NCBI RefSeq assembly: GCF_003435375.1
Contig: NZ_QWGL01000003.1
Coordinates: forward strand, 76,250 to 140,249
Length of the DNA stretch: 64,000 bases
From: Clostridium sp. AM34-11AC
GTDB lineage: Bacteria; Bacillota; Clostridia; Lachnospirales; Lachnospiraceae
Direction of reading: 5' to 3'
A model generated the notes under the pieces. That model made no database searches, had not been told where the DNA came from, and saw only the letters and a program-made list of their open reading frames with translations. Every line of letters starts with the position of its first letter. The stretch's first letter is position 1. The translations under genes and the position numbers were made by a program. Shown here piece by piece: positions 53,355 through 61,737 of the stretch.

Positions 53355-56300
53355 TTACTGCTTGTTTCTTCCGTCCCAGACACCGTTTTTATCTACATAG
53401 TATCCATCCGGTGTCCTTTGTCCGGCATACATAATCCCTCTCTTTCCATCGGAACTCGGGTTAAAATAGTACCAGACTCCATCGAGAAGCACCCAGCCGG
53501 TCTGCATGCCGTGTTCCAGATCCATATAGAACCAGCCGCCGTAATCCTCATCTCTTAACCAGCCTGTCTTAGCATAACCCGTTTCATCAAAGGCCCACCA
53601 TTTTCCGTTGATCTGCTCCCAGCAATGCGAAACACCACCGGAATCACGCACGCTTCCCTTCGGGTAGGTATTATCTGCAAAGCGTAACCACCAGCCATGC
53701 TCATCCATCATCCAATGGCTCTTTCCGTCATTGACAAAGCTGTTTGTTTCTCCTGTGATAATTCCTGTTATACTGTCGATCGTTCCTTTGACTGAATCGT
53801 GGCTGACTGCACCGCTGCCGGAGGTTTTATCCTGTCCGGAGGACTGGTTGTTGCGACTCGGTCTTTCCGGCTCATCCGAATCATCGGAATCATCCGTTCT
53901 TTTCGATTCGTTCGGCTTGCCTGTTTCGCCCGGATTTTCCGTTTCTCCCGGCTTGCCTGTTTCTCCCGGCTTTTCTGCTTCACCCGGCTTTTCCGTTTCG
54001 CCCGGCTTGCCTGTTTCACCCGGCTTATCTTCCGTTGCTGTCACTTCTGCCGTACCGGTCATTGCTGCGATCTCATAACGAGCGGATGCCCATTCATTCG
54101 GTGTAAATACCACCTCGTAGCTATGGGTGCCCGCTTGTGCCGTCTGCGCCGGATTCTTCCAGGCAAAGCTTCCGTATTCGGTGCTTCCTCCTGATAAGGC
54201 AGAATCACTCAGAGGACTTCCCGCCTTCACCGACGCTGCCGTCGGCCAGGTGATCTGCGGTGCAGCCACCTTTCCGATCGTAAATGTAAATGCAGCCAGA
54301 GCAGGCGTGTTGTATTTGGCCGCCCACTCCTGATGAGTGTCAAAATCAAACTCGGCTGTCATCCGGTGCGTTCCTACGGATGCGACTCCCGGCTTCGTCA
54401 GGTTGAGAACCGCAGTTCCAGCTTCCCCTACAGGGATCGTATCCGGAACCTGATTTCCATTATCATAGAAGCGGATCTTACCCTGCAGCTTGTCACCATA
54501 CGCTCCCTGAATACTTGCAATGATATCAAAATCATCCTCGTAGGTTCCGAGAATCCCTTCCGGCTGCTGCGCTCCGGTACTCCGGTTCACAGCCGTTAAG
54601 GCAAGGGTGAGTGTTCCTTTTTCAATGGTGATCGTTCCCTTTGCCGGTGTGCTTGTACCAAGGTAATTCGTTCCCTTTGCCATGGTGATGCTTACATCAG
54701 CGGCACCAGTACCTTTGATGGTCACCTGACCCTGTTCGTCCACGGTAAGAACATTTTCATTGGAGCTTTCATACTTCAGAGCTCCATCTCCCACTACATT
54801 CACACCCATCAAGGAAAAGCTGTCATCTCCATAGGTTTTTTCTCCACTCCATGCTTCCGGATCGATTGAAATCGAACCCTGTATCGGACGGATGGTTCCG
54901 GTCTGAGCTGGATATGTGATAAGGTAATTCTGCAGATTCACTGCACTCTCACCCGTCTCAACCCTTGCCTCTGAGGAATCAATGGTTACCGTCTTACCGG
55001 TTCCGGCATTGGCATCTTCAAAGCTTCCTCTCAGGCCGCTGATGGTATAGCTCTGACCCGAGCTCTGACCCGGAATTTCTATCTCCACCGTCGCCTCTAA
55101 TGCGATACCGGTACTTCTGTCATAGTCTTTTTCAATAGGCGTCGTAATAACTGCGGTCAACTCTTTCGGAGATATCTCCGGAGTCACACTTTGGGTCAAA
55201 GTTTCTCCATACTGCCCTTCCGATGTTTCAGTCGGTATAAATTCTACTTGATATGCAGTTGTTCCCTTTACCTCCGGATAAATGGATGAAGCGAGCGTTC
55301 CTTTCTGATCCTTACTGAAGCTCCATGTTCCAGAAACCGGTGATCTACTATAATTAACAACCTGAAATCCTTCTGCCAGTTGTACCGAAATCTGATCAAG
55401 TGTCTGTCCATAGGTTCCCTTCGTTTCAAAGGATACTTTGCCGGCGGGACCGTCGATCAGTAATGCATCCGGTGTTGTCACCGACAAGCGTTCAGCCGGC
55501 TTCGATGCAAAACTGCTGTCTGTTACTTTCACACGAAGGGTTACGTAATACGTGTGAGCCGGTTGCGGCGACCTAAACGTTTTCTCCGGCTGCCACTGAA
55601 GCTCACCATCCACGGATTCTGAAATTCCGTACTCGTAACTGGAATCGAGCTGTCCATTTACCTTGATAGTGTAGCTGCCTTTCGTTACATCTGTTATCGG
55701 ATCCGGTTTTTTCGGTCTTACCGGAATCTTTATCTCGGTTGCTTCGCCTGCTGCTTCGGAACCTGCGGCCGCCTTTCGCACATACAGAGTAATCTCGGTC
55801 GCACTCTCCGGCTGTTTATCCAGAATTTCTGTCAGAGAAACCTCGCCGCCCGCCGAGATTCTTGTCCAGGTTGTGGCATTCTGAGATTCCGCATATTCGA
55901 GCTCATACAGAGCCATATTTTTCAGGACTTCTCTTTGATAATCAATAGAAGTCTGTTCACGCTCCAATACATTCTCATCCTTACCTGCCTCAACCTTTCC
56001 GGTAAATTCCACACCGCCAAAGGAGGCTTTCACTGCCTCCGAAGCCGGAAGGTACATATAGAGCTTTCCGCTGGCATCTGTCCGGACATCCTGAAAGCCG
56101 TAGGAGCTTCCTTCAATACCTGCTTTTTCAACCAGTATATTATTCTCATAGATACCGGTCAGATCCGCTGTGGTGTAATAAACCGGGTTACCCTCCGCAT
56201 CTTTTGGCTTATTCTGTCGCCCATTTCTATCTACCATTTCCCAACCATAAATGATCGGTCGCGATACATATCCATTCGCCCCTATCAAACAGATCGTTCC

Positions 56301-59300
56301 GCCCGTAATCGTCACATCAGTTTGTGGCAGTGTAGAATTCTCAGCCCCCTTTCCAATATGAGCAACGTTCCTATAGCCTTTGTCTCTATTATCTAAGCAG
56401 ATTGTGCCACCGTCAATCAGCACCTTCGATGAACTGCTCTTACCACTTCCGATGCAGGCTCCCTGTTCAGAATAGGCTGTAATCATTCCGCCATGAATCT
56501 CAATATCAGCAGTTATCGCTTGGTTTCCAGGAGCATATCCATAACCGCTTCCAATTCCGGCACCCTGCCACGAGCTTGCATTCACCGTTCCGCCTTCTAT
56601 CACGATTTTACCGGTTCTTTCCTGGCTATTAGCAACTCCTGTTCCAATTCCGGCACCCCAACTTCCTTTTGCAGTTACAACTCCTCCGCTAATCTGTATT
56701 TCTTTTACACTTTTTCCTACCGAAGCACCTATGGCAGCTCCCCTAGGATCTTCATACGTCATTTTTGCAATTACAGTTCCCCCCTGGATGTGAATGATTC
56801 CTGCATCCTGTTCTACATTTCCTCCAATTGCTGCACCCGTCTTGCTTGCATTTGTATTATTGAGCACCTCTATGGAGCCCTGCTGTTCCGGCTCACTGTC
56901 AATCATAAGCTTTGCATCCTTCGCCACGCTGATACCGGCAGGTGAAGATGAAGATTTTGATTTATTAATCGAAATCCTGTTTTTCCCTTCCAGATAGGTG
57001 GTCACCTGGGACGCTCCGTTTATCTGAATTGGTGCGATAGCCTCTGCCGGTGTAATCGTAAGGTTCTTTAATACGAGCTTTAATTCCGCGGAAGCTGGGG
57101 TATCCACAGAGAGATGATACTTCTCTACATTATTCCCAGATGAAGTGATCCGATAGCATTTATCATAGGACTGGCCTATTAGCCTTGCTGTAACCACCTG
57201 GCCGGAATCATCTCTTTTAGAATATAAAATGGTCAGCTGACCATCTGCCCCGGAAAAAGATATATCTCCAAGGGAAAGATCCAGTTCTCCCGCCAGCGCC
57301 TCTGCCGCATTTAATACGATGATATCCGTTCCGGCGTCCTCTGCCTTTACCGTTTCGCTGTCCAGGGTAAAGCTTCCGTCGGAGCTGCCTAATTCTGTGA
57401 TGCCTGTATTTATCACAAACTGGTAATTTCCGGCCGGAAGATATGCCAGAGCATATGCATGATTGCCTGCTTCTGCATCGATTGTAAGCTTCCCGTCAAA
57501 GGCAAACTGGCCTTTGTCCTGCTTTAATTCCACCAGAGCTTCTAAGGCTCCAGCCAGTCGTTCGGCTGTCAGGGATACATTCTCTGCCGCCTGCACCTCT
57601 GATGAATAGAAGTGGAACCGGACAGGATACAGGGGTTCTCCGATGGTGAGGGAAAGCTTCATTTCCTTCTCTGACTTCATCTTGAGGGTTCCTGTTACTG
57701 TAAAGCTATTACTTTCTCCTTCTTCCTGTACCTGAACCGATACCGGAACCTCTCCGAACAGAGGCGTATACCAGCTGACATTACCAGTCTTTATCTGATA
57801 ACCGGAAGCTTTTTGAGATGAATAGGTTACTACATCCGGTGCAGTGCCGCCTTCGCTTGCTTCTTCCCCGATTTGAGCTGTCAGTGTATATTTCTTACCA
57901 TCCCTCAAACGGCCATCATGGATGGTCAGATCCATTGTCTTCTGGTAGGCGGTTTTTCCAAGTGTGACGGAGATGGTTTCATCCATTCCTTTGTTTAAAG
58001 CAACCCTTCCCTCCATCGTCTTACCTGTCCCACCACCGGAAGGCGTCAGCTCTACAACCATCTGCATATTTCCGGAATGGCCTATCCACTGGGTTATATC
58101 CGGTATCGTTCCCATGAATCCGGAGACGGTCATTTCTGCCTTTGTCTGATAAACCGGGTTTGTTCTTTCTGTATCATTCTCCCGATACAGGGATATGTCA
58201 GCCTGATAGGTTCCACCTGATAGCTGGTTATCATAAGCGGTGATCCGGAATGTTTTTTTCCCGTAGGTGCATTCTCCCCGGGGAGCAATCTTGCTTTCAA
58301 GCGGCAGCTCCAGCTGCACCTTCTCGGAAATAGTGACACTGCCGCCTTTCATGCTATTTCCATTAACATCCCTTAACACTCCATAACCAATATTTCCGCC
58401 CTTTACCTTCACAGATCCACTTAATATCTGGATCTCACCACAGGATAATTTTAAATCACTCACTCCATTCCATCCGCTGCCGATGGCTGCTCCCAGATAT
58501 CCCCACGCACTATTATAAGAAGATACGGTTATATCGGGAGCTTCGCCATTCGCCCCGTCGATCACGATCGTGTCTACACCTCCACCAGTTCCGCCTCCGA
58601 TTCCGGCTCCTGTATTCTTTCCTCCTGTTGCGGTTATCCTTCCACCCAGTATTTTAATGGTTCCGCCGATTCCATAGGTACCGGTTCCGATTCCGGCTCC
58701 TCCTTGATAATCCGTCACTCCGGAAACCCAATAAACTCCACCTTCAGCTGCAATGGTTCCACCCTTGATTATAATCGTTCCTGTCCCATATTTCGTACCG
58801 TCGAAATCTTTTGTTTCGAGAGCTCCATGGAAATAGGAGACCGCATCGGCATTTCCTCCGATACCGGCGGCCCCATAGGCACCTCCCACTGCCCTCAGGC
58901 TTCCGTTACTATTCTCCGTAATAACCAGTGTTGCCCCTTTTTCCACCTCAATTCCGGCTCCATGCTCCAGCCCCAAAAGTGTATTGTCTCCTTCTAAGGT
59001 CAGATTCAGCTGGGCATTGCCTTTCAGGTAAATACCAGCCAGATCCCATCCTCTGGCACCGTCGCCACCGGATTGGATCGTTACATCTTTAATGGTCAGA
59101 TCGACCGTAACATTATCAATTGTGATACCGCCCTTGATTTTTAAATAATCACTCAGCCGGGTGCTCGGGCAATATCTGCCGGTTATGGTTTTTCCATTAA
59201 AGTCATTTCGGTTATCGCTGTTAATGTTCAGATAGTTATTATTCAGATCATACTCCCCGCCTGCCAGAGTCATCAGCTGCATCTCTCCTACGAGAACGCA

Positions 59301-60062
59301 GATTTCCGGAAGCTTTGCCTCCTCTCCCACTGAATATTCCTCCGGCAGAATCGGTGTGTAGACATAGGCACAGCCGTTGTAGTCCTGATTCGCCTCATAA
59401 TAGCCATTCCAAGTCTTATCGGAGGTTTCGATAGGCTCTCCATCCTCGTCAAATTCTTCAAAATAATCCTGTGGGGAGATCCCGCCGTGAAATTCCGGAT
59501 AGTCGCTCTCATTGATATCCAGCTTCCAGGTCACGCCGGAAATCCTGCTGATATCCTCATCTGCTTCCGTCTCCAAGCTTTCTTTTTCGGCGTCAGCTTC
59601 CGCATCTATCTGCTGTTCGCCTTCTGCTTTTTGAGTATCCTCTGAGGTTTCCTGCTTCATCCGAACCTCCAGGGTATCCGGAAGGATGATATCGCTTTCT
59701 TTGGCACCCAGAGAGAGCTTCTGCACCGCAATGGCCTCATCCAGCTCCAGAAATGCCTCTATCTCTGCTTTTATCTCTGCTCCTGTTGCTGCGCCGTTTG
59801 GTGCTCCGTTTGCACCTGACTCGCCGCGGTTATCTTTTACTTCCGCATTCGACGGAGAAGCATCCGACGGAGAGGCTTTTAATGCAGATTTTTTTAATGC
59901 AGCTTCTTTTTCTGCTGTTTCCGCAGTATCATCTGACTCCGTTTCAGCCCCGATCCGCTGCAGTGAACCGGCCGCCAACGCCTGCGGCTGCCATTCACAT
60001 GTGTTCCATATTAATATAGCTGACAATGCAGCTGCTAAAATTCGTTTCGATTTTTTTCTCAT
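53355..60062 (-). CDS. Giant secreted protein 3 with beta-helix regions and cell-wall-binding repeats
   Basis: 2235 residues. Seen: signal peptide (MRKKSKRILAAALSAILIWNTC), a charged linker rich in Glu and Ala (about 45-180), two beta-helix stretches with GAGIGGG/IKGGTI repeats (about 290-560 and 1040-1250), Ig/YDG-like modules, a Pro-Gly-Glu-Thr hexapeptide repeat (near 2030), and C-terminal aromatic wall-binding repeats. It shares architecture with proteins 1 and 2. Start at 60062 after GGGAGGAAAAAAGT. The promoter region carries paired direct repeats, and a LytTR regulator is transcribed divergently, so regulation by that protein is the simplest view. Confidence 0.9.
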   Translation of the reverse strand: MRKKSKRILAAALSAILIWNTCEWQPQALAAGSLQRIGAETESDDTAETAEKEAALKKSALKASPSDASPSNAEVKDNRGESGANGAPNGAATGAEIKAEIEAFLELDEAIAVQKLSLGAKESDIILPDTLEVRMKQETSEDTQKAEGEQQIDAEADAEKESLETEADEDISRISGVTWKLDINESDYPEFHGGISPQDYFEEFDEDGEPIETSDKTWNGYYEANQDYNGCAYVYTPILPEEYSVGEEAKLPEICVLVGEMQLMTLAGGEYDLNNNYLNINSDNRNDFNGKTITGRYCPSTRLSDYLKIKGGITIDNVTVDLTIKDVTIQSGGDGARGWDLAGIYLKGNAQLNLTLEGDNTLLGLEHGAGIEVEKGATLVITENSNGSLRAVGGAYGAAGIGGNADAVSYFHGALETKDFDGTKYGTGTIIIKGGTIAAEGGVYWVSGVTDYQGGAGIGTGTYGIGGTIKILGGRITATGGKNTGAGIGGGTGGGVDTIVIDGANGEAPDITVSSYNSAWGYLGAAIGSGWNGVSDLKLSCGEIQILSGSVKVKGGNIGYGVLRDVNGNSMKGGSVTISEKVQLELPLESKIAPRGECTYGKKTFRITAYDNQLSGGTYQADISLYRENDTERTNPVYQTKAEMTVSGFMGTIPDITQWIGHSGNMQMVVELTPSGGGTGKTMEGRVALNKGMDETISVTLGKTAYQKTMDLTIHDGRLRDGKKYTLTAQIGEEASEGGTAPDVVTYSSQKASGYQIKTGNVSWYTPLFGEVPVSVQVQEEGESNSFTVTGTLKMKSEKEMKLSLTIGEPLYPVRFHFYSSEVQAAENVSLTAERLAGALEALVELKQDKGQFAFDGKLTIDAEAGNHAYALAYLPAGNYQFVINTGITELGSSDGSFTLDSETVKAEDAGTDIIVLNAAEALAGELDLSLGDISFSGADGQLTILYSKRDDSGQVVTARLIGQSYDKCYRITSSGNNVEKYHLSVDTPASAELKLVLKNLTITPAEAIAPIQINGASQVTTYLEGKNRISINKSKSSSSPAGISVAKDAKLMIDSEPEQQGSIEVLNNTNASKTGAAIGGNVEQDAGIIHIQGGTVIAKMTYEDPRGAAIGASVGKSVKEIQISGGVVTAKGSWGAGIGTGVANSQERTGKIVIEGGTVNASSWQGAGIGSGYGYAPGNQAITADIEIHGGMITAYSEQGACIGSGKSSSSKVLIDGGTICLDNRDKGYRNVAHIGKGAENSTLPQTDVTITGGTICLIGANGYVSRPIIYGWEMVDRNGRQNKPKDAEGNPVYYTTADLTGIYENNILVEKAGIEGSSYGFQDVRTDASGKLYMYLPASEAVKASFGGVEFTGKVEAGKDENVLEREQTSIDYQREVLKNMALYELEYAESQNATTWTRISAGGEVSLTEILDKQPESATEITLYVRKAAAGSEAAGEATEIKIPVRPKKPDPITDVTKGSYTIKVNGQLDSSYEYGISESVDGELQWQPEKTFRSPQPAHTYYVTLRVKVTDSSFASKPAERLSVTTPDALLIDGPAGKVSFETKGTYGQTLDQISVQLAEGFQVVNYSRSPVSGTWSFSKDQKGTLASSIYPEVKGTTAYQVEFIPTETSEGQYGETLTQSVTPEISPKELTAVITTPIEKDYDRSTGIALEATVEIEIPGQSSGQSYTISGLRGSFEDANAGTGKTVTIDSSEARVETGESAVNLQNYLITYPAQTGTIRPIQGSISIDPEAWSGEKTYGDDSFSLMGVNVVGDGALKYESSNENVLTVDEQGQVTIKGTGAADVSITMAKGTNYLGTSTPAKGTITIEKGTLTLALTAVNRSTGAQQPEGILGTYEDDFDIIASIQGAYGDKLQGKIRFYDNGNQVPDTIPVGEAGTAVLNLTKPGVASVGTHRMTAEFDFDTHQEWAAKYNTPALAAFTFTIGKVAAPQITWPTAASVKAGSPLSDSALSGGSTEYGSFAWKNPAQTAQAGTHSYEVVFTPNEWASARYEIAAMTGTAEVTATEDKPGETGKPGETEKPGEAEKPGETGKPGETENPGETGKPNESKRTDDSDDSDEPERPSRNNQSSGQDKTSGSGAVSHDSVKGTIDSITGIITGETNSFVNDGKSHWMMDEHGWWLRFADNTYPKGSVRDSGGVSHCWEQINGKWWAFDETGYAKTGWLRDEDYGGWFYMDLEHGMQTGWVLLDGVWYYFNPSSDGKRGIMYAGQRTPDGYYVDKNGVWDGRNKQ
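53911..54028. repeat. 18-bp minisatellite encoding a PGETGK-type hexapeptide repeat
   Basis: About six to seven tandem 18-bp units inside giant gene 3, coding for variants of KPGETG, EKPGEA and ENPGET. Such in-frame repeats change copy number easily and form a proline-rich stalk before the wall-binding domain. Confidence 0.8.
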
Positions 60063-60190
60063 ACTTTTTTCCTCCCACTGAGACAAATTTGCTATTACTC
60101 ACCACCCGAAAGAGGCGGGAGTCTTCTCGACTGAGATAAACATCAAGTTCCCGCAATATTTACATTTTTCGCATAATCTTCTATACTAAT

Positions 60191-60249
60191 AGTATATCAA
60201 TTACGTGTTTTTCTGAAAACCACCTCGACGCAAATGGTCAAACCTCGAC
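60191..60249 (-). promoter_or_regulatory. LytTR-type direct repeats and promoter of giant gene 3 (locus B)
   Basis: ACCTCGAC occurs at 60222-60229 and 60242-60249, again 20 bp apart. On the minus strand they are followed by a weak -35 (TTTTCA, 60214-60219), 17 bp, and TATACT (60191-60196). The geometry matches locus A at 48788-48849. Confidence 0.65.
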
Positions 60250-60292
60250 CTATTTGGTTCAGAAGCATCGTGGTGAAGGGAGTGCTGCAATT

Positions 60293-61051
60293 ATGATGCA
60301 TATTGCTATTGTGGAAGATTTCGTTTTCGATCAGAAGCATCTGATCGATTTAATACAGAAGAATTTCGAGGGACATGGAGAAATGGCTGATTTTACCTGC
60401 TATGAGAGCGGTGAAGCATTTTTAGAGGCTTTCCGCCCCGGTCTTTTCAACGCTGTATTTATGGATATTATGCTTGCAAAAAACGGTCTGAACGGGATTG
60501 AAACAGCCGAAAAGCTTCGAACTGTTGCCGCACGGATCCCTCTTATCTTTGTGAGCAATGAGCGGGATTATTCCCTTGAGGGATACCGGGTACATCCGCT
60601 TGACTATCTCTTAAAGCCGGTGGATGCAGACGCTCTGGACTGGTGCCTCAATGAGATCCGCACCTTTCTCTCCGAACCGGCTTACATTGAGATTCAGGCT
60701 GTCCTTGGGCAGGGGCAGTCATCCTGCCAGCGGATTCTTCTGGATGATTTTTTATACGCGGAAACGCAGAATCACCGCCTGATCATCCACACGTTAAAGG
60801 GGGACGTTGCCACGCGCCTCTCTTTTTCGGATCTAATGGCGCTGCTGCCGAAAGGCGGACGTTTTTATATGAGCGGCCGCAGTCTCCTCCTCAATTTTTC
60901 GCAGGTGATCTCTGTGGAGGAGGATGGTTCTGTCCGTCTGAAAAATGGTTCCTGCCTTTTCTGCAGCCGTCGAAAGAAAAAAGAGACAAGAGAGGCATTT
61001 ATGTCATACCTGTTTACCTGTATACGGAAGGGAATGATAACCGATGAGTAA
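60293..61051 (+). CDS. LytTR-family response regulator
   Basis: 252 residues. Receiver domain (1 to about 122) with acidic pair ED at 8-9, phospho-acceptor Asp58 in NAVFMDIM and Lys108 in YLLKPVD, all intact; then a LytTR DNA-binding domain (about 145-245, ILLDDFLYAETQNHRLIIHT, FYMSGRSLLLNFSQV). LytTR regulators control surface proteins, bacteriocins and quorum-sensing genes. Divergent from giant gene 3 across 230 bp with direct repeats between. The usual partner histidine kinase gene is missing; instead a 54-codon membrane-protein gene overlaps the stop codon. The start follows AAGGGAGTGCTGCAATT; the next codon is also ATG. Confidence 0.93.
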   Translation: MMHIAIVEDFVFDQKHLIDLIQKNFEGHGEMADFTCYESGEAFLEAFRPGLFNAVFMDIMLAKNGLNGIETAEKLRTVAARIPLIFVSNERDYSLEGYRVHPLDYLLKPVDADALDWCLNEIRTFLSEPAYIEIQAVLGQGQSSCQRILLDDFLYAETQNHRLIIHTLKGDVATRLSFSDLMALLPKGGRFYMSGRSLLLNFSQVISVEEDGSVRLKNGSCLFCSRRKKKETREAFMSYLFTCIRKGMITDE

Positions 61052-61215
61052 TGCGGGCTTATTTCTACATACCACTATTAATCGAGATAGCGGTGATCAT
61101 GATCGTCTATGCATTTTTTGTTCGGAAGCATACGTCTTATGGCAAAAAATGGTATGCCTTTATGAAATGGTTCGAAACCAGAGATGATACCCTGCTTGAT
61201 ATCATACGGGAATAA
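61051..61215 (+). CDS. Small single-pass membrane protein coupled to the response regulator
   Basis: A 54-codon ORF whose ATG overlaps the regulator stop (TAATG), a sign of translational coupling. Seen: a hydrophobic segment (IPLLIEIAVIMIVYAFFV, about 7-24), then a basic and aromatic stretch (RKHTSYGKKWYAFMKWF) and an acidic end. It occupies the place where a sensor kinase gene normally follows a LytTR regulator, so it could be the N-terminal remnant of such a kinase or a small signalling or regulatory protein. I do not recognise the family. Confidence 0.65.
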   Translation: MRAYFYIPLLIEIAVIMIVYAFFVRKHTSYGKKWYAFMKWFETRDDTLLDIIRE

Positions 61216-61253
61216 TGCCATGCAGGGAAGCTTTGGAGCATGCGATTCTCCAC

Positions 61254-61511
61254 CTACTGCCCATTCTTCGAATACATCACTTTCGCACTGATCCCTCTGA
61301 TCTTTCCAAGCTTCCCGGAAAGCGCGCTGATCCGGTCGGCCGGAGCGTCTACGATAACGCTGATGATGTTCACATGTTTCTTTTCATATGGAAGTCCCAT
61401 TCTTCCGATAATATAGGGGCTGTAATCGTGAAGGATCTGGTTGACCTCCCCCACAGCCTCTTTATTTTCTACAATGATTCCCACTACTGCGATTCTTGTT
61501 TCCTGTTCCAT
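61254..61511 (-). CDS. TM1266-type iron-only hydrogenase system regulator
   Basis: 85 residues, ACT-like small protein. Seen: RIAVVGIIVENKEAVGEVN, ILHDYSPYIIGRMGLPY, and SALSGKLGKIRGISAKVMYSK, which match the TM1266 family that accompanies [FeFe]-hydrogenase maturation genes in anaerobes. Its molecular role is not proven. No hydrogenase genes are in the window. The start follows AAAAGGAGAAGGTT. It lies between the regulator module (convergent) and gpmI. Confidence 0.87.
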   Translation of the reverse strand: MEQETRIAVVGIIVENKEAVGEVNQILHDYSPYIIGRMGLPYEKKHVNIISVIVDAPADRISALSGKLGKIRGISAKVMYSKNGQ

Positions 61512-61617
61512 AACCTTCTCCTTTTGTCCTGCCGAAAATATTTCTTTTATCTTAATGTCAGAGAATTCTCTATGTCAAGTATACACTGTGAAATTGTTCT
61601 TATAACACATCTTTGGC

Positions 61618-61644
61618 GTTACTGCACACGGGTAGGAATTTTCT
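61618..61644. repeat. Dispersed repeat segment, inverse copy of 21443-21469
   Basis: 27 bases are the reverse complement of 21443-21469 with one difference (ACTGCACACGGGTAGG is the core). The next bases (CTGTTACATAAAAA) match an arm of the inverted repeat at 19883-19899. Confidence 0.75.
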
Positions 61645-61651
61645 GTTACAT

Positions 61652-61704
61652 AAAAACAGTTCCGGCATACAGACTCTTCTGTCCATATCGCCGGAACTGT
61701 TTTT
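61652..61704. terminator. Bidirectional terminator 3' of gpmI
   Basis: AAAAACAGTTCCGGC (61652-61666) pairs perfectly over 15 bp with GCCGGAACTGTTTTT (61690-61704). Confidence 0.9.
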
Positions 61705-61737
61705 ATTTTTACATGATCTTATCGCGGTAAAGTTCTC

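Noticed and set aside
41004..60086. LPXTG or SLH anchors in the giant proteins
   Set aside because: Looked for at the C-termini; only aromatic wall-binding repeats were found.
61051..61215. AgrD-like autoinducer precursor
   Set aside because: No cysteine ring motif, no AgrB gene nearby, and the hydrophobic segment looks like a true membrane helix.
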